Of a stretch of 64,000 bases of DNA, positions 45,371 to 56,632 are shown one piece after another; position 1 is the first letter of the stretch, and each line of letters begins with the position of its first letter. The DNA lies in the NCBI GenBank assembly GCA_019787685.1, contig JAHNUO010000010.1, positions 434,001 through 498,000 on the forward strand, in the 5' to 3' direction. The notes under the pieces are model-generated. The model saw only the letters and a list, made by a program, of their open reading frames with translations, searched no databases and was not told the DNA's origin. The translations under genes were made by a program, and so were the position numbers. This stretch comes from Chiua virens (taxonomy: Eukaryota > Basidiomycota > Agaricomycetes > Boletales > Boletaceae).

Positions 45371-45823
45371 TTATTGGCCATGACGCTGGAATCAATTATC
45401 AACGTCTACGTGCCGAAGACGCAGGGCCGATATGTTAACGTTGTTCTGAAGGCTACTGGATGGAATGCGACGTCGCAGTCGATCGTCCTGTAATCTCAAT
45501 TGATGCCTGATGTTTGAGAACTTGAATTTCATAAACAGTTTTTTTCGACATAGCGCATGATCTAGTGATAGCCTGCTCCCAAACATTCGACACAGCTGAC
45601 GTGAATAGTACGAATACGCGTGGCAACGACGGACAACAAATTCGAACGTATGCAACACATCCAGAGATATCATCATAGAATTTCTAAGGTGATATCAGAC
45701 AAAGTTGACCATGAATACATTCGAACACTAGCATGAAATCTTACATGCTAAAAATAATCTGAGACAGATAAAGTCATTCCTGTGGTTCCGGGTCAGGGAA
45801 TTCGGGTGGAGGAAGTGGCAGTC
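45371..45823. other. Intergenic stretch
   Basis: One unremarkable minus-strand frame (45,392-45,676) without recognisable motifs. Nothing else seen. Confidence 0.4.
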
Positions 45824-46057
45824 CTAATGGATAATGTTCAGAAGGAGGATTTTCTGAAAATAGATGGCGCCGATCTCACCCATCGCGTGATGAACAGAAG
45901 AATCAGTAACTGAGAGCGACTTGTCGACAGTGGAGGTGTTGTTGGAGTTGCTGGTTGCACTGTGGTTACTATTGTCGGTAAATGACTGATTTCCCGTGAC
46001 ATCGTTGAAGGTGCCATGAGAGGCATTGACACTGGACGCTCCTTGAAAGAAAGGCAT
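45824..46057 (-). CDS. Small protein with Agaricomycete 'FFxGAS...GTFNDVxGNQ' head
   Basis: About 77 residues from the ATG at 46,057: MPFFQGASSVNASHGTFNDV, then GNQSFTDNSN and a Ser/Asn/Thr-rich tail. The pattern FFxxASxxxxxGTFNxVxGNQ heads many Agaricomycete proteins of unknown role, including NLR-like ones, but here nothing follows the head. It may be a stand-alone small gene or the remnant of a larger one. It is divergent from the PARG-like gene, with 156 bases between the start codons. The function is unknown. Confidence 0.55.
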   Translation of the reverse strand: MPFFQGASSVNASHGTFNDVTGNQSFTDNSNHSATSNSNNTSTVDKSLSVTDSSVHHAMGEIGAIYFQKILLLNIIH

Positions 46058-46213
46058 AGTAGTGCTAGTGCTTGCTCGAGACAAGAACCAATAAAGAGTT
46101 GCTGCGGGAATATCTTTGGAAACAAATAGGTGCAAATATCTTGGTCATATGGAGTCATTGCCCTCCCACCTTGACAACAGACCACCAGCATTGGACTATA
46201 CCACCACGACACA

Positions 46214-47509
46214 ATGGCAAGAAAGTCAACTCGAAGAGTGCCTCAAGGTAGGGCACGCTCCAGCACCCCAGTACATTCTTTGACTGCGATGAAGCAGCCA
46301 TCGATCCCCCTTGCCCGCTCAAGGAGGCAGCGGAAGCAAAAATACTTGAAGCACCAGCGAAGACGATTGGCATTCGCAACCCAGCGCGAGAAACGTTCTC
46401 AATGGGTTGAGATTGCTCGTGATACTCAACGCATCGTTCTTGGCGATGGAAAGTATACCACACAGAACATCTCAACCCAATCGCCTCCATTATTGGCTCC
46501 GTCACCCTTCCAGTATGCCGCGCCATTGGCTATGGTCAATTCCCACGGCAATTCGTTTCCCAGCGTGGTGCATTCTTTCTACAACATCGCCCCTCAGATC
46601 GTCATCAGCCAACAGGGCATCGCATTTTATCCACATTATTCCTCTGACCTTGCGAACTGGCGCGGGTATAGGGTATGCTCGTCTGCTTCTGATTCAAGTT
46701 CTATTCGGTTTGTCTCCGGGTCTACGCTAACCGCCGCGAGACACATGATTACCGAAAATCCACGCTTTACAAAATGGCATCCCAATGCTCTTCCGACTTC
46801 CTCTGTGGGTGTCCTGTCTTTTGCATCTGCTAAGCGGCCAGGTGGTGGGTTTCTTCACGGAGGTGATGAACAGGAGGAAACTCTTGCACGCTCTACTTCA
46901 CTTGTAGCTACCTTGCAATCGGCCCAAGCAAAGGAATTTTATCGCACCCACAGGAATTTTTCGAGCGTTGATGGTGCCGGTCTGCACGACCACTCCATGG
47001 TGTATAGTCCAGGGGTTGTAGCCTTTCGTAGGGATGACGACGATGTCGATGTCGATTCGGGGCTTTCCGGCTCGACGATCGCACCCTATCTCATCAATGT
47101 TCTCTCAAGCGTACCTGTGAATGCCGCTGCAATTCGGCAAAATTATCTCATCACCTCTTCAGATGCACACGTATTCGAGGACGGTATTCGAAACACGATG
47201 CGAGATCGCATGGCCCGCGCGCTGCGTATCTTTGAAATCCGTGGTAACCGTGCACTCGTTCTCGGTGCATTTGGATGTGGTTCCAGCCAGAACAGCGTCG
47301 AGATGGTGGCCGAACTTTGGGCAGAGTTGTTGATCTGCGGTACACAGGAGGGAGTAGGAGCACGTAAAGAGGAAACGAGGCCCGCCAAGTTCAGGGGGGT
47401 GTTTGAGGAGATTGTTTTTGCAGTTCCCGGTAAACTCTTTACGCCTTTCAAGCGTGCATTTGAAATGAAGGTTTTGGAGATGGAGCTGATTTCGGCGACA
47501 AGTGAGTAG
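46214..47509 (+). CDS. Bacterial-type poly(ADP-ribose) glycohydrolase-like protein (DUF2263/TIGR02452 family)
   Basis: Single open frame of 431 residues from the ATG at 46,214 to the stop at 47,509. A basic N-terminus (KQKYLKHQRRR) leads to QWVEIARDTQRIVLGDGKY, the usual family start. The macrodomain-like core has VGVLSFASAKRPGGGFLHGGDEQEETLAR. GGG-x6-QEE is the PARG catalytic signature, with the acting Glu in EE. It is followed by HDHSMVYSPGVVAFR, NAAAIRQNY and RALVLGAFGCGSSQNSVEMVAELWAELL. Family members remove ADP-ribose polymers. About 90 extra residues between the N-terminal helix and the catalytic part could be an insertion or unspliced intron sequence that happens to stay open. The key residues are present, so it is probably active. 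Confidence 0.85.
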   Translation: MARKSTRRVPQGRARSSTPVHSLTAMKQPSIPLARSRRQRKQKYLKHQRRRLAFATQREKRSQWVEIARDTQRIVLGDGKYTTQNISTQSPPLLAPSPFQYAAPLAMVNSHGNSFPSVVHSFYNIAPQIVISQQGIAFYPHYSSDLANWRGYRVCSSASDSSSIRFVSGSTLTAARHMITENPRFTKWHPNALPTSSVGVLSFASAKRPGGGFLHGGDEQEETLARSTSLVATLQSAQAKEFYRTHRNFSSVDGAGLHDHSMVYSPGVVAFRRDDDDVDVDSGLSGSTIAPYLINVLSSVPVNAAAIRQNYLITSSDAHVFEDGIRNTMRDRMARALRIFEIRGNRALVLGAFGCGSSQNSVEMVAELWAELLICGTQEGVGARKEETRPAKFRGVFEEIVFAVPGKLFTPFKRAFEMKVLEMELISATSE

Positions 47510-47793
47510 TTGAACGGATGCGTTTCGCAGGTCTCTGATCGTATCTAGATTGACGTATCTCTTTATTACCAACGTACCTCAGTTTTCCAGCTGGCACTAT
47601 TAATTGTTTGGATATATATTGGGTGTCGATTACAACGTTGAATTATCTCTATCTCAGCGCCCAAGCTGTGAAATTTCTATTGTTATCCTCGTGCAAGCCA
47701 AACTTGGAACCGATATCACTTGGTTGAGACATCATACCACTCAGAGATCAATCATTCTCGTCTTCTCCATCGACACTTGAACAAACTGACAGA

Positions 47794-49015
47794 ATGGCGA
47801 CGTTGCCGAAGATCATGATATGTGGTATGGCTTCATTACAAGTACTGAATTTCCTGTCATCTTGCTTATCTACAGTCATTAGGCGGCCCAAGGTGGGCTC
47901 ATGACGAAGTAGACAAGCTGTTTGATGGTATCGCGAAAGTCATCGTGAGTTGATCCTGCTGTCAGATATCGCTCACGTCCATGGACATGAGTGCAGGTGG
48001 ATGATGCGCCCAATCGCCCCGAATTCTTTGCCCGCTTCCAGCTTGGTGGTCCGTATGAAGGCACGGTGGGCATTTACAGGCGCAACGTCTCCGCAGCACG
48101 GATCGGGATATATGATCGAGAGCTCATCTCTGGGCTTCCGCCCAGCGTGAAATGGATCGCGCATAACGGGGCGGGATATGATCTTGTAGACGTCCAAGCA
48201 TGCAAAGAGAAAGGTAAGTGATCACCAAGGCACAGACCACCTACCTCGTCTTATTCCTCACTCTAGGCATCCATGTCTCGAACACTCCTGGCGCTGTCGA
48301 CGAGGCCACCGCGACCACCGCGCTCTACCTCATTCTCTCCACTCTCCGCCACTTTTCCAAAGCGGAACGTTCCTTGCACGCTGGTACTTGGAAAGCGCCG
48401 ATTTCTTCCGGGGATACGCACGATCTCAGCCACCGCACACTCGGTATCCTCGGGCTCGGTGGAATCGGGCTCTGTCTTGCACAGCTGGTGCACGTCTTCC
48501 CTATGCGCGTGCTGTATTATTCGCGGCGTCAACGGACGGACGTCCCTGCATGGTGCGAGTACGTCGAAAGCGTGGAAGAGCTGTGTGCACGCTCGGACGT
48601 GTTGAGTATCCATGTCCCTTTGCGCGAAGAAACAAGGAATTTCGTTGGAGAACGTCAGATCAGGGCGATGAAACGAGGGAGCATCATCGTCAATACGGCG
48701 CGCGGGAAGGTGTTGGACGAGGAGGCTTTGATCCGAGCATTGGAAGATGGACACGTACGTGTTGTGCTTTGTTGGCGAGTTATGATGACGATGCCCGTTC
48801 CCGACGTTCAGTTGGCATCTGTCGGCCTAGACGTATTCCCCGACGAGCCGCGGGTGAACCCTCGGTTGCTCGAGTTCCCGCAGAATGTGCTGTTGCCTCA
48901 TATCGGGACGCGTTCGCAAGATACGGAAAGGAAGATGGAAGTTCGTGCTATGACGAACCTGCGGGACTTTTTGCTTACTGGATCGGGCAAAGACCTTGTA
49001 CCAGAGTTAAGATGA
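47794..49015 (+). CDS. D-isomer-specific 2-hydroxyacid dehydrogenase, copy 1
   Basis: NAD(P)-dependent oxidoreductase interconverting 2-oxo acids and D-2-hydroxy acids. The best fungal matches in my memory are glyoxylate/hydroxypyruvate reductase-like. Exons are 47,794-47,824, 47,883-47,944, 47,997-48,213, 48,267-48,754 and 48,812-49,015, all with GT-AG introns that keep frame. Motifs: VKWIAHNGAGYDLVDV, SNTPGAVDEATATTALYLIL, the dinucleotide fold LGILGLGGIG (about residue 160), IIVNTARGKVLDEEAL with the catalytic Arg, VGLDVFPDEP with the Glu, and LLPHIGT with the His. All catalytic positions are present. It is tandem with a close paralogue starting at 50,049 in the same orientation and with the same five-exon pattern. 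Substrate is not deducible. Confidence 0.92.
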
Positions 49016-50048
49016 TTTACTATGATATTTGTTGTCTACTGCGTGAACGCAGAACTTCGACAACGACGAGTGGTTCGGATTGCCGGATTTCCGAATCCTA
49101 TTCCGAGCACCCGGCGAAGTGATGAGAGAACTGTGCCAGATCTGGGGACGGTCATGATATCTGCCAGTCAGGGTAACGATATGTACTCGGAAATTAGAAG
49201 ACGGACCGGGGTATCTATGTATACCTGCATTTAGTTTTGGTTCCTTGTTTAAAGTTTTTCGGTTGCACAATAAGACGATGTGGATCAGTCCGTCGTGCCA
49301 GCGCGAACTTCAGGTGAACACGTTGATGAAGAAGATTTTGTTGAAGTCACGTGACGTGTAGTGGTGGGAATTTGGAAATTGCAGTCTCAGAAAGACTCGA
49401 ATCAACTTGTACTTGCCAATGCTATGAACTTCAAGTTTATTGCAATTTGAAGTCTCTGACTTGTCATACACTCCAGAAATGAGATCTAATTTTGATTCGC
49501 AAAGGGAGAGACGGAGCACCGTGTGTTTCGTCACCTCTTCTCCTTCCCACCGCTGTCCCAGAGCCAGGGAAGAAGATGTTCGTGGTTTTAATTTCCGCCG
49601 CCATTCACTCCCACTCGTACAGGAATCAGCAGACCCCCAATGTATGGTGCACGGTGTAAACACCATGTGCTTTATTTTCTTGGTGCTTTCGAATTCCAGT
49701 TTTGAAGAAGTCTGTCAAGCTGAACAATTCCTGCCAGTGCGCTACACATAGAAGAAAATGTTCCGCCGGAGAAGGCTATTAGTAGGTCGCAACAATCTGA
49801 ACCGTGCCAAATTTCACTTATTTGTCGTGGATCATATCATAACTCCAAAGAACCAGCCAGCGGAATCCCGGGCCGGGGTGAGCCGAAACAACATTTCGAA
49901 ACTGCTAATCAATCTAGCGGTACCCGTGGTCGAGTCGGAGTACGGACCTCAAGTTCGTTTTATACCCTTCTGACCACCGATTCCAACTCAGTATCTTCCC
50001 TTCTTTACCCATTTTCTCGTCCGCCAGTCGTCCCTTCGCAAGTCCAAA
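49016..50048. other. Spacer between the two dehydrogenase genes
   Basis: 3' flank of copy 1 and promoter of copy 2. Frames at 49,310-49,750 on either strand carry no recognised motif. No repeat noticed. Confidence 0.5.
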
Positions 50049-51273
50049 ATGGCACGGCAACTACCTCGTGTTATGCTCTGTGGTCAGCAGACAAGTCTAT
50101 GATACAATTGAGGTGATGAACGATCGTCTGTAGGAAACATCGTCTGGGCCCACCACGAAGTCAAACAACTCTTTGATGGCATCGCGAGCGTTATCGTATG
50201 TCCCTTCCCTCCTTCATCTCTCATGTGATCTGACACCATCAGGTAGCTCATGGACTCGCCTACCCGGGCTGACTTTCTTGTAAACCTAAAGCCAGGTGGA
50301 AAATACGATGGTACAGTAGGAATTTATCGTCACAACACCTCCGCAGACCGGATCGGCGTGTTCGACAAGGAGATCATCAGAGCACTGGCGCAGACAGGTA
50401 CCGTCAAGTGGATCGCGCACAACGGAGCTGGGTATGATCAGATTGATGTATTGGAGTGCGGTGCACATGGTATCTATTCTCTGATCTCGATCCCGTCCTC
50501 CCACTCATCGATCCAGGCATATGTGTGTCCAACACCCCCGGTGCCGTGGACGAAGCCACCGCCACTACCGCGCTCTACCTCATCCTCTCTACTCTCCGTC
50601 ACTTCTCCAAAGCGGAACGTTCCTTGCGCGCAGGTACCTGGAAGGGACCGATCTCCTCTGGGGACACGCACGACCTCAGCCACTGCACGCTCGGCATCCT
50701 CGGGCTTGGTGGGATCGGCCTTTATCTCGCGCACATGGTGCATGCCTTCCCCATGCGCGTAGTTTACCACAATCGCCATCGGGTCGCAGATGCACCCGAA
50801 TGGTGTGAATACGTCGACAGCGTGGAGGCATTATGTCGCGAGGCGGACGTGTTGAGCGTGCATGTGCCTCTGAAAACCGATACGGTGCACCTAGTGGGCG
50901 AGAAAGAAATTCGGGCGTTGAAGCGGGGCAGTATCATCGTCAATACCGCGAGAGGAAAGGTGATCGATGAGGATGCGATGATCCGCGCTCTCGAGGATGG
51001 TCATGTGGGACACATTCTGTTCTTGCATTGTGATTTCTCCTCATTAATTTTTTCTTTTAGTTGTCTTCCGTCGGGCTGGACGTATACCCCAACGAACCCT
51101 CGGTGAACCCGCGTCTACTCGAGTTCCCTCAGAACGCCCTCCTCCCGCACATGGGGACTGAGAATCAAGATTCGCAGCGCAGAATGGAAGTCCGTGCACT
51201 GACGAACCTGAGGGACTTTTTGCGGGATGGTAAGGGCAAGGACTTGATTCCCGAGTTGCGCAGCAAATTGTAG
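50049..51273 (+). CDS. D-isomer-specific 2-hydroxyacid dehydrogenase, copy 2
   Basis: Exons 50,049-50,082, 50,134-50,195, 50,247-50,469, 50,517-51,004 and 51,061-51,273, with the same intron positions as copy 1. Start MARQLPRVMLCG; then GNIVWAHHEVKQLFDGI, VKWIAHNGAGYDQIDV, SNTPGAVDEATATTALYLIL, LGILGLGGIG, IIVNTARGKVIDEDAM (Arg), VGLDVYPNEP (Glu) and LLPHMGT (His). The catalytic set is complete. The exon-4 region is close to copy 1 in DNA sequence, so the duplication is recent or homogenised. Copy 1 has DVFPDEP where copy 2 has DVYPNEP, and the segment after the coenzyme fold (YYSRRQRT against YHNRHRVA) differs. That segment may influence the coenzyme or substrate, which is an inference. Confidence 0.92.
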
Positions 51274-51867
51274 ATCATTGATCCCGAGGCATATATGTAT
51301 AGGTGAATTCCCCAATACACCACTTGAGCTTTCATTGAGATAATAGACGACGATATCACCAACTGTGTGTGCACCAATACTGTACTTCCAAATGATTCCT
51401 CTATACGTGATCAACATGTAAAAGGGCGATTGTTGTTGCCGCGAGTGACGAATTTCGATGCATTGGAGGTAAGCACAGCGCCGAGGTTTATCAAAAAGAT
51501 ACCTCACGATATATCTTGGGACTGCCAGTTGCCAACTATCAAAGGCAAAGTGCATGACGGCTTCTGTGTACCCGCATTCAACACAACTTGTCCGTCAATT
51601 CTCCACAGACGATATTCCTACGAGGAAATAGTTGATCATCTACATCCGAAGCCAAACTAGCATGTATACATATGGCATCTATTACTTATCCGTGAAGAGT
51701 GGCAAAGAACAAAATGCAACTCAATAGTACATGTGTTAGATTCAGAATATTAGCACATCACCAGCCGAAGGCGGATCGTAAGAAAGAGGTAATATGTGTA
51801 TAAATGAAACTAGCTCAAGTTCCGATGCCAGCGTGCGTGAAGACGATCTGCTTCTCCAACAATACTT
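51274..51867. other. Intergenic stretch 3' of the dehydrogenases
   Basis: No gene or repeat recognised. A plus-strand frame at 51,367-51,660 has no known motif. Confidence 0.45.
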
Positions 51868-51894
51868 GTGGCCAGTTACTCACTGCAAAGTTCA

Positions 51895-52583
51895 ACGCCG
51901 TCGCCGCGTACTCGAAGTCGAACACGAGCTGTTCAATATCTTTTGATAAAACCGAGTGACCACCTGGTGCGCAACCATATCGCCCACCTTCCACAGCGTC
52001 CCGATCGCCCCGTTGAGCCTCGCGAATTGCATCCCGACTGCAAGATGGAGCACCTCGTCGGGCGTCGATCTGTCTCCCAGCGTCGTATGGCGCGCCGAGA
52101 GGAACGCAAATTTGGAGTGGGTGTGAGCGTTCCTAGATGATCCGCATGAGCGCGAGCTTCCAATTGCCCACCGTGGGAGGCGACGTGGACCCAACGGTGG
52201 CCTTTGAATGCCTGGATGACGCCGTGGATCGATGCGGCAGCGCCCATGTCGATCTCGTTGCGAATGCGCTGGATTTCGCGCTCCACGGCCTCCACTGATG
52301 GCAGGGTGGATAGTTCGAGAACGGCGTGTAGCGTCGCTTGTCCGACAGCCGCGAGTGGGATTTTGTCCCCCTGGTGTGTACGAATGAAAACTGATAGCGA
52401 AAGAGCATAGGAGGATACGTAGAGATCCACGAGATTCGCTGATTCCCCTCTGTTCGATGTAGTCCTGCTGCGTGGAACGGAAGAATAGTGAATTTTGACG
52501 CCGGGAACCACTATATTCCCGGGGTGCTGAGGAAGTTGAATGTTCCGGAGGACCTCAACGATCCGTCGAAGACATTGTCCCAC
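51895..52583 (-). pseudogene. CHAT-domain protein relic, copy 1
   Basis: The C-terminal caspase-like CHAT domain of the kind that follows TPR or NACHT modules in Agaricomycetes. Frame a carries LYVSSYALSLS, AVGQATLHAV, LPSVEAVEREIQRI and HRWVHVASHGGQ, the last being the catalytic-His motif. Frame b continues with HSKFAFLSARHTTLGD, VLHLAVGMQFARLNGAIGTLWKVGD and VVTRFYQKI. Functional CHAT domains have Cys in FLSACxT; here it is Arg. The change of frame near 52,150 and the Arg show loss of protease function. The upstream part of the gene is missing. Confidence 0.65.
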
Positions 52584-53121
52584 AGCTCGCGCAACATGCT
52601 CTGGGTCTTGTCTGAGATAGGAACCGTGAGAATCTGTTTTAAAGCTTTAAGCTTTACCCCCGCTTCCACTCAAAAGGTGCTTTCCGTCGGGCAAGAACGC
52701 GACTATAATTGCCCGTGTCAAGGAGCATTCTGTTGATTGTGCAATTTGAGTGCTGGCAGGTCGTCTTGAAGAGTTGTCAGCACAGTCCAACCGTCTACTT
52801 TCATTCTGGTCCTCATTTCGCTTCCTGTCTCGTTGAACCCGGCTCCAAGTTGTTCTTACTTTGGTTCTCGTTCTCTTTCGTCCTCTTTCCCTGTCCACTT
52901 TCAACTTGTCTGTGCTCTCCGCATTTCCTACTATTTTTTTGGCATCGCCAGTCGCTTCTCATGCCTTTGAGTGCTTCCGCATTCGTGTCCGTTCCGTGTC
53001 ACTGTCGGTCTCGCCTAAGTTCCATAGACATGGGCGCTAGTTATCCATCTACTAGAACGTTATTGTACTGTATGACGTGTCACTTTCAAGGTGACTCGAC
53101 AACGCAAGAATGAGTTTGCCA
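52001..53121. repeat. Segmental duplication, copy A
   Basis: Direct repeat of 57,625-58,776. Shared start CGAATTGCATCCCGACTGCAAGATGG and shared end GACTCGACAACGCAAGAATGAGTTTGCCA. It carries most of the CHAT relic plus about 500 bases of its upstream flank, including a pyrimidine-rich TTCTTACTTTGGTTCTCGTTCTCTTTC tract. Confidence 0.85.
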
Positions 53122-54553
53122 ATGCCAATGGTGCAATCGTCAACCGATTTGTTTTCTCAGGCTAGTCGTTTGTTGCACTCGTCGTCGAGGCCGCCGTGAT
53201 CCCGTCTGTCGTCTTCGTCATACCCAAGGGATCATATCGCGTTAATTGACGGCACTCCCACGCCTACGCTGGTCCGTGGCCGGGAAATCGAAGCAGTCAA
53301 CTATTCCCGCGAAAGCGTGGCTGTTGACGGGAAATTGCTTGGCCGATGCAGAGATCATACCCGCGCAGGGATAGACTTGCACAGGGAGAGATTCTGAAAC
53401 CCACTACCGCGATAGACAAGATGAAGATTGACAACGACATGAGCTACGACGATCCCTCGAACGCATCCTCGCGAATGTCAGGTCCTAGCGATCGCTCAGC
53501 GACGGGGACCACAGCTATAAGGTGACATTCTGTATGACTAACATAGCATCTGTATGCAGGTACCGAAGGATCACCAGTATCAGTATGACTTCAGTCATCG
53601 CACCAAGCTCACCATGCGTCCAATTATTTAAGGTATGCCTGCAGCCTCCACTTCATCGAGTGGTTCATATAGTGCGTACCTCGTTCTGTAGCCTCCGTCA
53701 GGAAACCTAGAGAAACCTCTTATTATCCCGCACAGTGACCTGTCAGCCTGGCGCTGATACTGCCAATGGAGGTCGCTTTCAAGTTATATATGGAAGAAAA
53801 TGGCAACGATGCATCCACTCGCAGACGCCCAGTCCGGGGGGCAGTCCCTTAAGATGTCAACACAGATCCTGGAAGGGTCGTCATAGTGCTAGATACTGCT
53901 ACTGAACATCTCTGCAGCTCGAGGACTTGCGGGCTCGTTCCTCCCAGATGGCCGTATTTCTCTGACGGTTAGTGGCTCAAAGATTGCGAGGAAATGAAAG
54001 GAGGGTCCCCTGTCAGTACTTACATGCTGGAATGGAAACACTATCTAACAAAGGTTTCCGTCCAGATGACCACAATACACGCCCGGTGGGGCTACTCAGG
54101 CACATAAGAAGCAGGCATCGGGACTCCGATGCTTCAAGTTAGACTTCGCCGTATCATGACGAGAACTCTGTTTCAATCTGAATCGGGTAACGAGTCACTA
54201 TCGAAATTGATCAGTCGCTTGCTTCGCCTGAGTCGGCGGCCTGACATAACCTGATTACCTTGTAACAGGATTCGCGTCGGCAGGTCACTCCGTTTCAATC
54301 GCTCAAGCAGAAGTTCCCTCCGTGGATTCGTGGCATTACAGCATTTACCACATATCCCTCTATGGTGCTGTGTTTGTGCGATCTCGCATGAGCTGAATTG
54401 CATCGTTTCCAAATGTTTTGGACTTGTCACGGTAACCGCAGACTGAATTATAGCTTTTACACTCAGACAAGGTACCTATGTAAATACGGGTACATGCGTC
54501 TCCAGGGCCTTCGCATTGTCAACCCTTCCCCCCCTTTTGCAGTCTTTTCTACC
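53122..54553. other. No gene recognised
   Basis: A mixed stretch with short frames only. I found no known motif, tandem repeat or terminal repeat. It may hold older transposon debris. Confidence 0.4.
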
Positions 54554-55010
54554 ATGATATCTAAGCATTTTATCACTTTTCTCACAATGATCGCCACTGT
54601 CCCACTGGTACTAGGACAATCCCCTTCGGCGGTTAAGGCTACTTCTTCTGGCGTTGCATGGAAGTCACCCATGTCAACTCAACCTGAATGGTGGTCAGCG
54701 GGGAGACCATATTCCATTGAATGGTATGTCGACGCATGTTTGTTTATCGGATGATCCTCCTCATAGCACCTTTTCTTTGTAGGGATGTCGAATCCAGCCT
54801 CGACTCACGCTTGATGGATTCCAAAGCCAATTTGTACCTCTATGCGGGATTGGACACTGATGGCCCGTTCGGTACGTCTTTTATTAGGTTTATTCACCAT
54901 CGCCTTTCAGTCAGCTCGTACAGTGTTGTCGTTGAATGGGTCTATCAATCTTAACCAAAAGAGTGTCCAGATCACACTCCCAGAACTCGCCATCTCCGGT
55001 TCATGTCAGT
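54554..55010 (+). CDS. Putative secreted Kre9/KNH-like protein (fragmentary)
   Basis: ATG at 54,554 opens MISKHFITFLTMIATVPLVLG, a good signal peptide. Then comes WWSAGRPYSIEW, resembling the W-x-AGxxYxIxW core of the Kre9/KNH Ig-like domain of fungal secreted and GPI-anchored proteins. Intron 1 (about 54,723-54,781) joins IEW to DVESSLDSRLMDSKANLYLYAG. Intron 2 (about 54,873-54,913) leads to a beta-rich SARTVLSLNG and KSVQITLPELAISGS. The end is unclear. A diverged relative lies at 56,068. Low-confidence family call. Confidence 0.4.
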
Positions 55011-56067
55011 TTCTTTGTGAGTGGACTGATCCCATTGCCGCAATCCTCCCTAATTTTCTTCCCAAGTTTATTTTTCAAGTCTGAAACAATTCATCTTCTC
55101 TCCACCATTCGAAATTCTTGCGTGAGTATCATCTCGATCTTCACTTGAACTTTGGCTGATAGGAATGTCAAGTTTCACCCGCAGCGAATAGTGATCCAGT
55201 TGCCGCAAGGTGAAGTCAAAGGTTCACAGTAGAAATGCACAGCATTAGGTTCCTGTCCTACTAGTGAGAGAGATCTTATGATTGTGGGCTCGATCGAGAG
55301 CCTATATAGTGTAGTTATTGATTATATACGCACAAGGCACTCAAATGAAGATCCTCGAGCTCAACGTGGCACTTTCTGCCAAAGCTACTGTGCATTTCTT
55401 TTTTGGACGCTGGTCTCCGAGTCAGGGATTAGAGTGCGCACCAACACATGTATTCGAGAGATATCAGAAAAGTGCTACCTAGTACATAGTGTGACTCCCT
55501 TTGGCTTCAAGAACAGCCTGTACCCGGTGTGGCATACTCTCAAATAGTCCCACTGGCAGGCATGCTCGATAATGTTCATGTTGGGACTATTCAGTGCCAG
55601 TCGAGTGTATCAACCTTGTTCTTGCGGAACCACTCTGTACTATGCGTTGACAGGCGTGACCTGATGCCCTCGTCACCGCACTAAACGTTCCAGACGTTAC
55701 AGGAAGTATTTGTTTCGGGCTCTGCCCGTCGCTTCCTAATTCAATTTGTAACGGATGGTTCGAGAATAGTATCGCTTATACCACGTATCGCTTATGTGGG
55801 ACTCCGAGTCGGAGTCGACTATATGCCAGTGTATAAGCCCTCATATGAGTCCACTCCTCGGCGACTCGGAACTGCGTCTTGTTTTCAACTGATGCGTTTC
55901 CGCCGTTTCACCTTCAAGTTGTTCGCGTGCCCTCTGTTTCAGTGGGTCCGGGTCCGCGGGTTTCACCAAGCTCTGAAATCATCCATCATTTGCACTCATG
56001 CTATAAATACCATGTACTTTCCCTTCCATGAGTTCAGAAATCCCTAGTCGATCTTTTCGTTGTTATC
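55011..56067. other. No gene recognised
   Basis: It lies between two similar secreted-protein relics. A frame at 55,278-55,547 has no recognised motif. Confidence 0.4.
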
Positions 56068-56632
56068 ATGGTTCAAGTATTTCATTTTCTTGCTGGTACT
56101 CGTGCTCATATAGTATTACTGTTCCAGAATACCCGCTTTCCACTAATAATTCACGGAACCGGCCAATACACAAATTGGTTAGTGGGAGCGCAGATTACTA
56201 TCTCTATGTACGTCGGCCCATTCTTGCATGACCCACCTCCTCAGATCACCTGGCGCGATACCTGCTCTATAGGCAATGGGCTGAACAGGTCATACCGGTG
56301 CCAGCTGTCAGAGGGGTGGCCATATATGTTGATATCTATCTTATACATATTAACCAACACGGAAACAGCGATTGGTGTATGTCTCACCCGGTAGCTCAGT
56401 ATTGTCATTGACCAAGCTCGTAGCTGATATCGCTACTCCACCCGAAGGGGGCCGGATCATTCTGGGCGATGGTGGCAGGCGAAACGTTCGGGTCACAGTC
56501 CCGGATTTGCCGAATAGATTTGCCGATGATAGCGTTTACTACTGGTGTGGTGAGTTTACTCGCCATACACGAGTACCATCATCTTACCTGTTTTTCTTCA
56601 CAAGTATTTGTGACTCCTCCGCCGGGCAGTGA
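56068..56632 (+). pseudogene. Second Kre9/KNH-like secreted-protein relic
   Basis: ATG at 56,068 opens a hydrophobic VQVFHFLAGTRAHIVLLFQ. It is followed by TGQYTNWLVGAQITISM, similar in pattern to the W-xx-G-x-x-x-x-I core of the copy at 54,554. Then come SSVLSLTKLV and NVRVTVPDLPNRFADDSVYYW, parallel to TVLSLNG...VQITLPEL in the first copy. Frames change between blocks and splice sites are uncertain. Confidence 0.35.

Noticed and set aside
51895..52583. Active CHAT protease
   Set aside because: Catalytic Cys is Arg and the frame changes inside the domain.
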